Of a DNA stretch of 64,000 nt, positions 51,201-63,200 are shown piece after piece; position 1 is the stretch's first letter; each line of letters starts with the position of its first letter. The position numbers and the translations under genes are program-made. The notes beneath the pieces are model-generated. The model was not told the DNA's origin. It ran no database searches and saw only the letters and a program-made list of their open reading frames with translations. This DNA comes from Undaria pinnatifida. Taxonomy: Eukaryota; Sar; Phaeophyceae; Laminariales; Alariaceae. The stretch spans positions 2,016,001-2,080,000 of the forward strand of contig JABAKD010000011.1 of the NCBI GenBank assembly GCA_012845835.1. The letters run 5' to 3'.

Positions 51201-54200
51201 CGACTAAGGTCGGGGGGAAATGCCCGCTCCATCGCTGCCGGTGCGAATGACCGAAGTACCACGCCAACTGGCATGAACGGATCAACTGCGGCCCAGCCCC
51301 CAACCGCTGGTGCTGACTTCTTCGTGCAATCTGATTCTCCGCGTGAGCCACTGGAGCCACCCAGGGCGGGGGACGTGTGTGCACGGCAAGGGGTCCAAGT
51401 GGAATGGAGGGAGTCGGCGGCGGCCGTGGACGACCTTCGTACAAAAGTAGCCAGGCTCGAGGTATGCAGTCGGTAGCTGAGGTGGTCTCTTTTGTGGACC
51501 CATCCGGGCGGGGGCGGGGAGGGGCGGTGAAGTACACGTTTGAAGGCGCGGTAAATAGGGACGAAGTGCGCGAGGTTTTATGTACACGCCAAACCCTCGC
51601 AAACTGGCGCGTGAAGGATAGCTTCTATTTGCTGATGTTGGTGATACATGCTAGTATCCACACGCCCCCTCTTCAGTGCCTGCAGGTGTTCAGCAAGCTG
51701 CGTGCGGTGGCGGAAACATCTTCGCCACCGCACGTAGCTTTCTGGGTACCCACAGTCGCTATGGAGGGGGCGTGCGGGTAGTTGTATGTACCGCTGATGT
51801 TAGCGCACAGCAGGTATCCTGCATGCGTTAGTTCGCTGGAATGTAGTGCGCTTTCCTAACTCCCGCGAACCAGCGCGTGCAGGACAGCTGCTACCTGGTA
51901 TGCGCTAACGCTGGCGGCATTGCTAGTGTCCACACACCCCTTCAATGCCTGCAAGTGTTTAGCAAGCTACGTGTGGTGGCAGAGACATCTCCGCCACTGC
52001 ACGTAGCTTTCGGGACACCCACAGGTACTGTGGAAGGAACGTGTGGGTACTAGAACGTACCACCAACGTTAGCGCGTAGCAGATGTCTTACACGCGCCGG
52101 TTCGCTGGGATTAAGTGCGCCGGCCAACCCCCCGTGAACCAGCGCGTGCAGGATATCTGCTATGCGCTATTATTGATGGCACAGGTTGTGTCCACACGCC
52201 CCCTCTTCAATGCCCACACAGTCGTTCAGTAAGCTACTTGCGACGGAGACATCTCCGCCGCCGCACGTGGCTTTCAAGTCACCTTCGGGCACTGCGTAAG
52301 GAGCGTGTGGGCACTAGCATGTACCGCAGACATTGGCGTATAGCACATATTCTGCACTGGCTCGCTGATATTTAGTGCGCCGGCCATACCCCCGCGATTC
52401 AGCGCGTGCAGGATACCTTGCAGCTATTATACGCTCGTGATGGTGGTATCTGCGAGCATTTACACGCGCGTTTTATAGTACCTGCAGGCAATCAGCTGTA
52501 CGCGGATGGAGGAGACCGAACCTCCACGAACCAACGCGTGAAGGATAACGTCGTGATAGCGGTACCTGCGGCGTCTCCGTTGCCGCGTGCAGCTTGCTGA
52601 ACATCTGCAGATACTATGGTGGGGGTGTGGACATTCGAAGGTGCCGCCATCAGTATCAGCGTCCCCGCCACCGCACGTAGCTTGTTGGATGCGTGCAAGC
52701 ACTGCGAAAGGAGCGAGTCGACACTATCAAGCGCCGTCACCAGCAGCGCGTAGCAGATGTCCTGCACGCTATGGTCCGCTGCGTTTTGGTGCGCAGGCTA
52801 ATGCCCCTGGAACCCGTGCGTGCAAAATAATTTCCATACTCTGCTGATGGTGGTAGCTGATAGTGTCGACACGCTCCCTACACAGTGATTGAAGATATTC
52901 AGCTAGCTGTGTATGGTGGGGAAACCAAATCGCCGCGAACCGATGCATGCAGGATTGCTCTTATGCGCTGCTGATAGTGATGTTTGTGGCGTCTCTGCCA
53001 CCAAATGCAGCATGCCGATACCTGCACTAGTTGAGGGGGCGTGTGGGCACTTGCAGCTGCCGCCATCAGCAGCGCATAGCAGTTGCCCTGCGCATGTTGG
53101 TTCGCTAGGATTTAGTGCGCCAGCCAACCCCCGGTGAATCACCACGTGCCGGTCATCTGCTATTCGCTGGCGGTGGCGGTACAAGCGAGTGTCCACACGC
53201 CATCTTCAAAGAACCTACAAGTGCTCAGCGAGTTGTCCGCGATGGCGGAGACACACGCCCCTTGATTGCTCCCAAGCTCACGGAGCGTGTCGTCGGAGCA
53301 CGCTCTTGATGCCTCTCCCTGAAAATCTTGGTGGTGCTGTCATGTTAGCCTTGCCCCTTACGTTATATTGTGTCCTGTCCTACCGACTCTTTCAAGCCGC
53401 CTCCCTCCCGTGTACCATCTTTTCCGCTCTCTCGCTGAATGGCCGTGCAGTCAGAACTGTCCTCGCAGGCGATTGTTTTGGCTCAGAAAGACTCCGCGTT
53501 AAGACGAGCTTCGGCGTGCCACCACCGTGAGCTTGAAGACTCCCAAAAGCGAGAGACAAGGCTGGAGGAGAGGGTCGAGACGCTGGAGCGCTTGCAAGAG
53601 ACGGCCCGCCGCACCGTGCTAGACCGAGAAAAACGCCTCCGGGAATTAGAGGAAGGTGTCAGTACGCCCAGCACGCAAACTCCCGCAAACGAAAACCCCC
53701 ATGAAACGGGAACCGAGCCAGGCGGAGGAAGCCGTGAGTCGGAAACGGAACCAGCAGCGTGTTCTATTAATAGCAGAACGGGAGAAAGAGAGTCGAAAAT
53801 TTGTCGCGATGGCAGTGCAGAGGGGCAGCTGGTTGTCACCGCACGCAGCAATGAGAAGGGCCTGGAAGACTTTATCGGCGCCCAGGAATGGTGGCTGCAC
53901 CTCGCCGCGGCCGTTAAACGGCGAGGAGGACACCTGAAATCGTGGGAAGGAGAAGATGCCACGTCGCACAACGGGGGTGGGCACGGCGGTGTGGAGGGGA
54001 AGAGTGAGATACGGGGTCTCCGCAGATTGCTAGGGGAACAGGGACTGGAGGTGGTGGCCCTACGCCAAAGACTGTTGAAAGCGGACGTGGACGCTAGAGC
54101 CAAGGCGCGCGAGGGGGAGCAGCGCGCCATGGAGAATAACAGGCGGAGAGTGAAGGCGGAGTGTTCCCTGAAAACGCAGAAATTGGCGAATAATGCGCGT

Positions 54201-57200
54201 GTGGCCGAGTTGGAGAAACAGATGGCGGCCCTCAGCGTCCAAGGTGCTGTGGGCGCCGCGCTCGCAGCTGCTCGTGAGGAAATATCGGCGCTGAAGTTAG
54301 CTGTGATACGAGCCGAAGGCGATGCAAGGCTGCACGCGCAGCTGCTGGTGAACTCAACGCTAACGCTGCGTAACTTGAAGTTCCTTATTTTTTAAGTTCG
54401 ATATTTTCGTTTGTGGCGATCTTTTTAGTTGTAATTTTGTGCATGAACCTCGCGAAAACTCCGATGACCAGATGTGATACGCTTCAAAGAAAATATGCGG
54501 CTTCGTCGTCTTGCAAACTCCTGAATGCTGTACATAGTGTACATAGTACAGCCTACTTCTAACGCTAACCGGTATAGCCTGAGAAAAATGTCTCAGTTTG
54601 TAATGCGTTATTTTTGACGGAAACGGACGTTTTCGCCATAACCCGGCCTGTGATTGCTGATGGAGACGGAACCTGTCACTCCCACCACCCCAGGAAGATG
54701 AGAGAAAACGATCAATCGCGGCCTTGTCAAGAGCGGAAGACCTGCAGGGCGAGATGGACAAGCTCGCCGTCGGGGAAACGCTTCGAGGTGTCTCCGGAAA
54801 CGTGAGCGCGTCGACCTTAATCGACCACTTTGCGGGGACGCTGATCAGACAGTCCCATCGGGTTGAGGTGAGCTAGTTGTTGTAGGAAGGACACGTGTCA
54901 ACATTCCGGGCATGGCAACGTAAAACAGGCATTGCCCTAACGTGCCAACTTTCCAACATGGCAACCTAAAGAAAAATTGTACCATGGTGAATGTTCTCAG
55001 TCGTTTGTTTACGAGATGGTTTATCGAGTTGTCGATAACGATGTGTGGTAAAACTTTACACGTACTTTGCATCCAAACCGCCACGGGTTGGAGAGCGCGT
55101 GCTTGTTATCTTGACATTACACCGCTCCTGCTACCCAGCGACATCAGCACACCCAGTTTCCGTCCTGATTACTCATCGTGTTGTAAAATCAAACGTGCGT
55201 TGCATCCAAACCGTGATGGTTTGGAGTGTGTGTTTGTTATCTTGACTTTACACCGCTTTTCTACCCGGCGAACGAAGCACGCCCAGTGTCCGTCCTTGTT
55301 ATTCATCGTAGAGTATACAAGCTATGTATGTGTACATTCGCCAAGCGTGGCGACTACTGGGCTGCCTTTTATAACATCAAGCTCTATGACCCCGCCATAT
55401 GCGGAATTACCACGGCAGGGTCTGGAGGCGAAAGTTCGCGGCATGCGAACCCGGTGCGCCCGCTTGGCTCGCCTAGCCGGTGGCGATCCCGCCGCTGTTT
55501 TCCCCGACACCGTCCCCCGTGGCGTGGATGGAACCGCAATGGAGGGCGAGAAGTGTGAAGAGAAAAACGACGAGTGGGCCGAGGCAGGGGTACAGGAAGC
55601 AGCGGCGGCTATGGCAGCTGGTCGACGGCGAGCTCTCGAGGAGGAAGTGGAGAGGTTAGGGCATGCGGAGAATCGGCGTTGCTGTTGACGATGCCGTATT
55701 TTGTCCTTCCCTGTAGTGACGCTCGTGCAGTACCAACGGGGCGGGCGGTATTCTTAAGGGCGTCTTAATTTCTACCGTAGGATGTTCAGACTGGGTGCAT
55801 GAGAGTGGTACGGTACGGTGTGTACTAAAACAGACACCAGTAGCACGGTGGTTCTTCTGTTTATAGCGTTTTTGTGCGTCAAATATCGATAAACGCACAA
55901 GAGGCTTCCGCGGGCCAACTGCATGATGGCGGCAACAACCTGAGTCGGACAACCTTGTAGTGTGGCATGTCCAACCACCCGTTCATTGGTGAAAGAGATA
56001 ATGCCACTCTTTCGATCTAACCGCCCCGTCGCCTCGCCTCTGGTACATCTGCTGGGCTCGTTCTGCCAACGTACGCTCCTTTACAGCTTAAGGAAGGACG
56101 TGCTTAAAGAGCGTCGACGTGCCGACGCCGGCCAGCGTGATGCGGTGAACAAACTTCGCCGCCGCTCCCTCGCCAATGCCGGAAACGGAACCCATCATGA
56201 CGCCGACGCGGCCGCGCTGCGCCGAAAACTGGTCCTTGCGTCCAGCGAGATCGAGGCCTTGCGCACAAACACCAAGGACCTTCGCAGGCAGGTTCAATCC
56301 GGATACTGGATGTGGAAGGCTCGTGACACGGGTACAGACGAGCGCGGCGACGGCGGAAGTGGCGGTGCGGGTGGAGGAAAAGCAGGTTTTTCGGACGGTA
56401 GTTCTGACGCACGCGAGGTATCGTCGATGCTTAGGGAGGTCCGGATCACGGCTGTTGACTGCGGGGAAGGAGGTGGTGGTGGCGACGCGAGTGCTTCCGT
56501 CGAGGTAGCTCGACTTAGCTCGCTCCTTGCGGAGAAAAGCGCACAGGTGAGCGTCCTGACCTCTACTGTTGAGGCACTTCAGTCCTCAACTTCCTTTGTG
56601 TTGTCGCCGGCGAAAGACGGGGACGGTGGTATCGGAGGCAACGCTAATCCGCATGTGGAGACAGTACGGACGAGGAACGGAGAAAATGGGATTTTCTCGA
56701 AGTCCCAGACAGACAGCGCCGCCGATGTAGATGGTGGGGTGGGCATTCTCAACCATATCGGCGCACAGGGGCTAGCGCGACACTGCGTAGCGCTTGCGGT
56801 ACGACTGACGTCCGCAACTGCTCGCGAAGGGGCGGCTGAAAGGCGGGCAGATCGACTTGCCGCCGAAATGGAGGGGCGAGAGAGGAACATTAGAGCGGCG
56901 GCGGTCGTTGAGGCCGACCTGTCCAGGCGCAACCGCGCGCTAGAGAAAGACATTCGGATGACGGCGGAAGCGTTGCACGGAGTGCGCGCGGAAAGTTCTG
57001 CTCGGCTTCAAGATGCGGCAGAGGAAGCATCGCAATTGAGGTGAGTTTTTGGTTAGCGGTAGGGTTGTTTTGTTGATGCGCCGTCGAGGGACGATAGTAC
57101 ATTTTTTCGGAACTGTTACCTTAGTGTTTGGAGACTCGTCGAGTAAACGACTGGCGACCTGTGTGTCATCTACTGTTTGTGCTTCGAATGTTCATGTCAT

Positions 57201-60200
57201 CTGCAAACCTTCTCAACGTTTGGTTTCTGTCACGCCACTCCGTCCAGGAGCGCCCTTAGAGCCGCGGAGCTCGGAGCCGATGACGCTCAGCAAAAACTGG
57301 CATCTGCTCGAGCCGAGGTGCAAGCGCTTGCTGCCGAGCTACAAACGTCTCGCGAACGATACCGCGACGATGTCGCACGACTTTCTAAAGAACATGACTC
57401 GAGTATCAAGGAATGCGCTGATCGCTTGTTCGTCGGTGAACCCCCTCTCCAATCGCGCGGTCCGGTTTTGGGAGGAGGGAGAGGGGCTGAAAGCAAAACC
57501 ACCCTCGTGTCGCCAGTGGCCTCTGCAATCGCCGAGCTTGCGGAGCAATGGCGCTCTTGGGTTGCGACGGAAGACGGAAAACTCCGCCACCGACGAAGGT
57601 CAGCCTCCAGGCACCGCCCGGAAGATAAGACTGATGGTGGCCTTGGCGACGGAGGAAGCGACGAGCAACAGCTGTTTGTGACGACGTTCTTACGGGAGAC
57701 AGCGACGCGCCTTGACGCAGAGTGCTTCCGTGCGGTACGCCATGCGCGCGCTCTAGAGTGGGATTTACGAGGTGCGCGGCAAGAAGCTCTCGACGCTACG
57801 ATGGCATTGGAAGAAGTTCGGACAGAGGCCGCCCGCCTGTCCGCGCGAACGGAGGTGGCGGAGGCCGTAGTAACCGCCGCGTCTTTCACTGTAACCCCGC
57901 CAGCAAGAAAGTATTCTGCCTTGCCCGCCGAGCCCGCTGCAAGTTCCTTACCTGATAGTAGTGGGGATGTATTAAGGTTTGGTTTCAGCGGCGTCGATAG
58001 CGGCGGTGGCGGGGGCTGGGCGTGTCGCGGGAAATACACGGTTGCCGCGGTTTCTCTCCTAGAAAAGCGATTGGCGGCTGCTCTGGAAGATCTGGTTTCG
58101 TCGAAGGCGGCGACGTCGGCGGCGAAGGCAGGGGAGGCGGCGGCGATTGCTTGGGCGGAGGCGGCAGAGATCAAAGCGACGAGTGCTCAGGCGGCCGCGG
58201 ATGTACTCTCCGATGAGTTGGAGCGGCACAAATCGTCGGTGTCAAATCGGATGGTGGCGGAGGCGACGGAGTGGAGGAGGGAGGTACGGAGCGAGCTCGG
58301 GCGATGGTGGCAGGACGACTTGGTGAGTGAATGTGGTGGATTTTAGTGCTGGTCGCTTGCGAGGTAGGCAAGTTGGTTTGCATGGTGAAAAGGGTGTGGA
58401 ACGCGTACGCAGGAGTTGGCAAGAGCGTAACCCACTCGAGCTATCTCCTACCGTAGTGGGGAAGGGTTGTACGTAACCCGCCGCGGCTCCACCTCTGTTC
58501 TTTTTACGGTCGCCTGCGAGGTAAGCCAGTTGGTTTGCATGGCGAAAAGGAAACCGAAATTGCAAAATGCGTACGCAGGAGTGAGCGAGAGTGTCACCCA
58601 CTCTGGGTATCTCCTGCTGTAGTGGGGGATGATCGCGTCTAACCCGCGGAGGCTCCACGTCCGTTCACTTTGTGATCGTCGAACATGCGTGATGCATGCT
58701 AAGGTGGGGGTGCACCCGTTTTTTCTGAGACTTCTCTTGTGAGGAGCTGTACCTATCACCCAAAACCTGGTTTTGAGAAACTCTGAACAAAAAATCCGAT
58801 GAACCCCTCCATGGTCTAGGTACATAACGAGTACGATCCTAAACCATGAACTTGCTTCCAACGACATTTGGGTAGTTGACCTGTCTGTCAGAAATATTTT
58901 GGCCAAGAAGTCTTACCCCAATCGTAGCAAAGGTCGTCGTGATACTCGTCTTTTACCTGTGCCCCATACCTCACTCTGCCGCTTGCAGATGTCCTTGCAC
59001 AACGGCGTGGCGCTCGATTGGGGAAGTGCGGGGGCGGCGGACGAAGCCGCGGCGGTCTGGACCACTCGCAGTGGGGTGACTCCAGCAGCACCTCGATTTT
59101 TCCGCGGAGTAAACAGTTTCAGCGGTGACCTTTGCGCGAAGGAAGACCCCGTCAACGAGGGTATTTCGGGTAAAGGGGCGATGGCTCAGGCGCTTATCGC
59201 CGGGCGTGTGGAACAGGCGATCCTCGAAGATCGTGTCAAGGTTGGCGACCATCGCTTGGCGCAGGTCCGCGGGGAAGCGCTCCATCTTCGGGCTATTCTC
59301 GAACGCTGGCATGGAGACTTCGTGGTGCCGGCTATGCAGAAGCGGTGTCGGAGATCGGAAGACGCCGATGCCCGGAAAGGAGCGGTGGAAGGGAAGGATC
59401 TGCTGGAGAGAAAACTATTGTCGGTGACGGCCGACTTGCTCGGTGTCCGTGAAGAAGCTGCCGGACTGCGTGGCGAGATTGTGGCTCTGCAAGTGTTGGT
59501 TGCTAGGTTGCGTGAGGACGAGGTGCGTGATGACAGGCAACGTTTTGTAGCCGCTGTGACCTTCGGGGTGATAAAGTGCTGCGTTTTTTTTCAACTCTTT
59601 TAGAAATTCAACACTCATCCCACACCACTTCCACTTCAGCTATTCCCAAAAACGTGTGTGCATTTTTTAAAAGGCTTAAGGATGTGCGTGTACAACAGCT
59701 GGGACGTTATGTGCAGTTCCACGCTCGCCCACACGTAATTCGTTTAACATCTTTGCTGATGCCGGCTTGTGTTCTCTACCCTTAATGTGCCTCGTCTAAG
59801 GCACAGGCGCGTTACAGCAGGTACGAAACACATGCATGGTTGAGTAACGCGGACGTTACACGAAAAGTCGTTGTCAAAAATCAACGATTGAAACGTTTCA
59901 ACATGTCTTTCTACCTAAAAAACGCCCGCAACGAACCTTGTCTACGTAGTGCTGAAATAACAATTGCCGTCACCAAACTCAGCGATGCTGTTTTATTGGG
60001 GGGGTGAGTTGGCTGACTGTAAGTCGCCGAATAGATAGCAGTTGGTTGGGTATTGAAGTTAGTTGCGTGCAGTAATTTGCCGAGTTCTGCGTCTGGCGCG
60101 CTTCTGGGGTTCACGAATACATACTAAGGTAAGTAAGTTGGCCTTTACTCCGCCACTGAGCTATTAATAAGAACTAGTCGTGGAGTTCCACCAACTTGTT

Positions 60201-63200
60201 GCCCTACTGTTTATGCTCTGCGAACCATCTGGCCGCTCGTCTGGGTGGGAGAGCAGAATGAGGCCCGAGAAGCAGCCGGACGCCGGGTTGAGTCCGCGCG
60301 AGAAACAGTGCGACGCAGGGCCGAGGGAGACCTGCGCGACGCGGCGGAAAGGCTAGTTGAAGAACGACAGACTTTCAAAATGCAACTTGGAGCCGCCCAC
60401 GCTGACATTCTGCGGCTCGAAGCGGACACAGCCAAACTGGAGCGTCAAAACCGAGAAATGGCGCTGGGGAGGGCTGAGGACGGCCTGTTAGATTGGCGGA
60501 ATAGACCGGAAGGAACGCGGGGGGGGAAAGGAGGTGCTGAGCCAAGTGCGGGTGGAATGATCGGTGAAAACAGTCACGAGTCTGCGGGCGTGCGACAATG
60601 TCTGGGCGATGTGGAGGGTTTATCTGGGGGGGATGAGAGGGAGCGAGTGCTGCGGGAGGTTGAAGAAGAGAGAGAGGCACTGCGACGGATGTGTAACGGT
60701 TTGGCGGTCGATCTGAAGGCGGCGGTAGAGGCGAGAGCGGGTGCAGAAGACGACCGTGAGGCCCTTGTGCAGGTGATTTTTCATTGTTTTCGCTGGAGTT
60801 TTTGCTCCTTATGTGGTGCTTGCGTGGGCAGAATGACGTTGTGTGGGGTTTGAGTGGGCAGAAAGGAAATTGTGTGGTGCTTGTGTGGGCAGCAACGATG
60901 GTCATTGCTGTGTCGACAAGTTGATGTGCGAAATGTCTGGAGAGCAGCCGTGTCTGTTCTGCGATGGCGCTTTTATCGCGAATGCTACGATGAAGTGTTT
61001 AACCTATAATTTTCTTCGGTGGGCATCTAATCGAACGACACTGTCCGCCGTAATTGGCGATTAAACATCGTCCCGGCATTTGAATATAAACCGTGGCCGA
61101 CGCGGTTCCTATCCAAGGCGAACCGTGGCCCCCGCGTCAAAACAGAAGATCACTTTTTTCTGTCCGGTTTTCCCTCCTGTTATTGGTCGAATATATTGAT
61201 GCAAGACGCGATCAACGAAGCTCGTCGGGCAACTGAAAAATCGACTGAGTTGTCCTCAAGCGAACCACGAGTGCTGTGGGTTTCCACTTCCATTCACTGT
61301 AAAGTACCGGACGTTTGCGCTAGCCCATCCAAGGCGCGACAACCCGGAAAAGCCACAGAAGCCATGATGGCACGCAATGCCAGCAATTTTCTTTACAACG
61401 GTTCGCTTCCTTCCTCGTGTGCCCTCGTGATACCGTTTCCAAATAACGAGGGAGAGGGTTCACGGCGCCTGACGCGCCGCACCCGTCGTCGTTTCCTCCC
61501 TACCCGCAGGAGGCAGCAAAGGCTGACGCACAAGCGAAGATTGCAGGTCTTGCGCGAGAAAACCAGGAGACGGCGCTTAAGGATCTGGGGCGTTTATTGG
61601 CTGTCGCGAGGGAAGCAGCGACGGAGGACGGCATGGATCAGACGGGGACCGGGGATCGCCCGCTCGACGCCGCCGCGCTGTCCTCGTGGGACCCTCCTAA
61701 AGAAGAGGCCCAGCGGTTTGCGCGCTTCATGGTGAGTGGGCTGTCACCCCCTCCGTGTGTGACATATTTAAATATGGTACCAGATTTATCCGCATACGGC
61801 GGCTTACTACTGTCGCTGGATAGAATATCTGGGGTCTTTTTGTTTGTCGTCTTACCTGTCCTTCCTTGACTCGTCGGGTCTGCTTCAGGTTGCCGCCAAG
61901 GTGATGCAAGCCGATCTCTTGCGAAGATTGCAAGAAGCGGGTGCCAGCGAAGCCGACCTGCGGCACATGCTCCGTCGTAGGGACATCAGGATCGAGGAGC
62001 TCAAACGCGAGCAGGCAATGGCCGACCGTTTGGCCACGTCAACCAGCGGCATGCCGCGGTCAACCCTTGTTGACAGCTGCGCCGGAACGACGAATGCTCG
62101 GCAAACAGCTTACACGGTCGGTGCTATTGATGGCGGATTCGCAGCAGCGGATACGGATAAGGCAGGGTCGGCGGCAGAGCGAGCGGTGAAAGAAGTGGCC
62201 TTGGTCGCAGCAGTGAAACGACTCGAGCTGGAGTTGGCGGAGGCCGCAGCGCGAGGTGATGTAGGCGACGCCGCGGTCCGCAAGGCGGAGCGGCTTGCGC
62301 TCGAACTTTTTCCCGAGACAACGGTTGGCCACGGCGGGGGCGGGCGGAGGGGGTGCTGTCAGATGTGTGGCAGACTTCTTAACACGGAAAGGTGTGACAT
62401 GAGTCTTGCGGGATCCCAAGCGCGCGGGTTGTCGTTCTTGGTGCCCAGTACGGTTGTTGAGCGGAAGGCTGCTGGGGCTGAGAAAGAGGAAAATGGTGTT
62501 CAGAGTGTCGACGCCGCAGTGCAGACAATGCGCATCCCGTCTGCAGTCTGTAACAGCGCGATCGGCTGCGACACTAAATTCGACCATGCTGCGGTGGAAA
62601 GTGGCGATGGGAAGTTGGCCACCCGAGGTCCCGCGGTAGAGGCCCACGGGGATTATGGTCATGAGCGACCACCCACATCAGTTCAAACTGAGCATGGAAG
62701 AAAGGCTGAACATGGACACAAGGTCCCCGTTGTGTCCCATGGACTGAACACCGGTTTAAGATCAATTGAGGCCCACCTGGCGCGTTTGGAGGTCGTTGCT
62801 AGCTGCGGGTTTGCAAATGGAACGAATGTTGATGATAGCCGTGTTCAGTCGACTTCCCCCGGTGGAAAATCGGAGGCGATGGAATGGGCGTTGGCACAAG
62901 TCGTGCACGATTTGAGAACGCAAGTTTCTGGGCTACGCGACCAAGCGGAAGAGACAGCGGAGCTGTTAAATGTGAGACCAGGGTGGGAGATGGGCGCCGC
63001 TGTTGTGTAGGTTGGGGCGTTTTTGCGTGTCCCATACGTGGAAGCGGCGTGTATTGTTTGTCGTGTGACCACGTCTCAACTAGCGTGTTGAGTACGGGTA
63101 TGATGGAGTGCTGTTGGTCAAGTGGGCAAGGTATTGTGAGAAGAAGTTCGGCTTGGGTCGAGTGCTGATGTATATTACATACTTCGTATAATACATCGAC

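Noticed and set aside
53483-54130. Minus-strand 215-residue frame
   Set aside because: Antisense shadow of coiled-coil exon 4, Ser/Arg-rich as expected from the reverse of Glu/Arg/Ala codons.
57287-58174. Minus-strand 295-residue frame
   Set aside because: Antisense shadow of coiled-coil exon 8; no splice signals or motif of its own.
61196-61735. 179-residue plus frame across 61196-61735
   Set aside because: Different frame from the spliced exon 61510-61731; the Arg/Thr-rich part is an out-of-frame reading. A small helical exon near 61199 was considered, but no phase-compatible sites were found.
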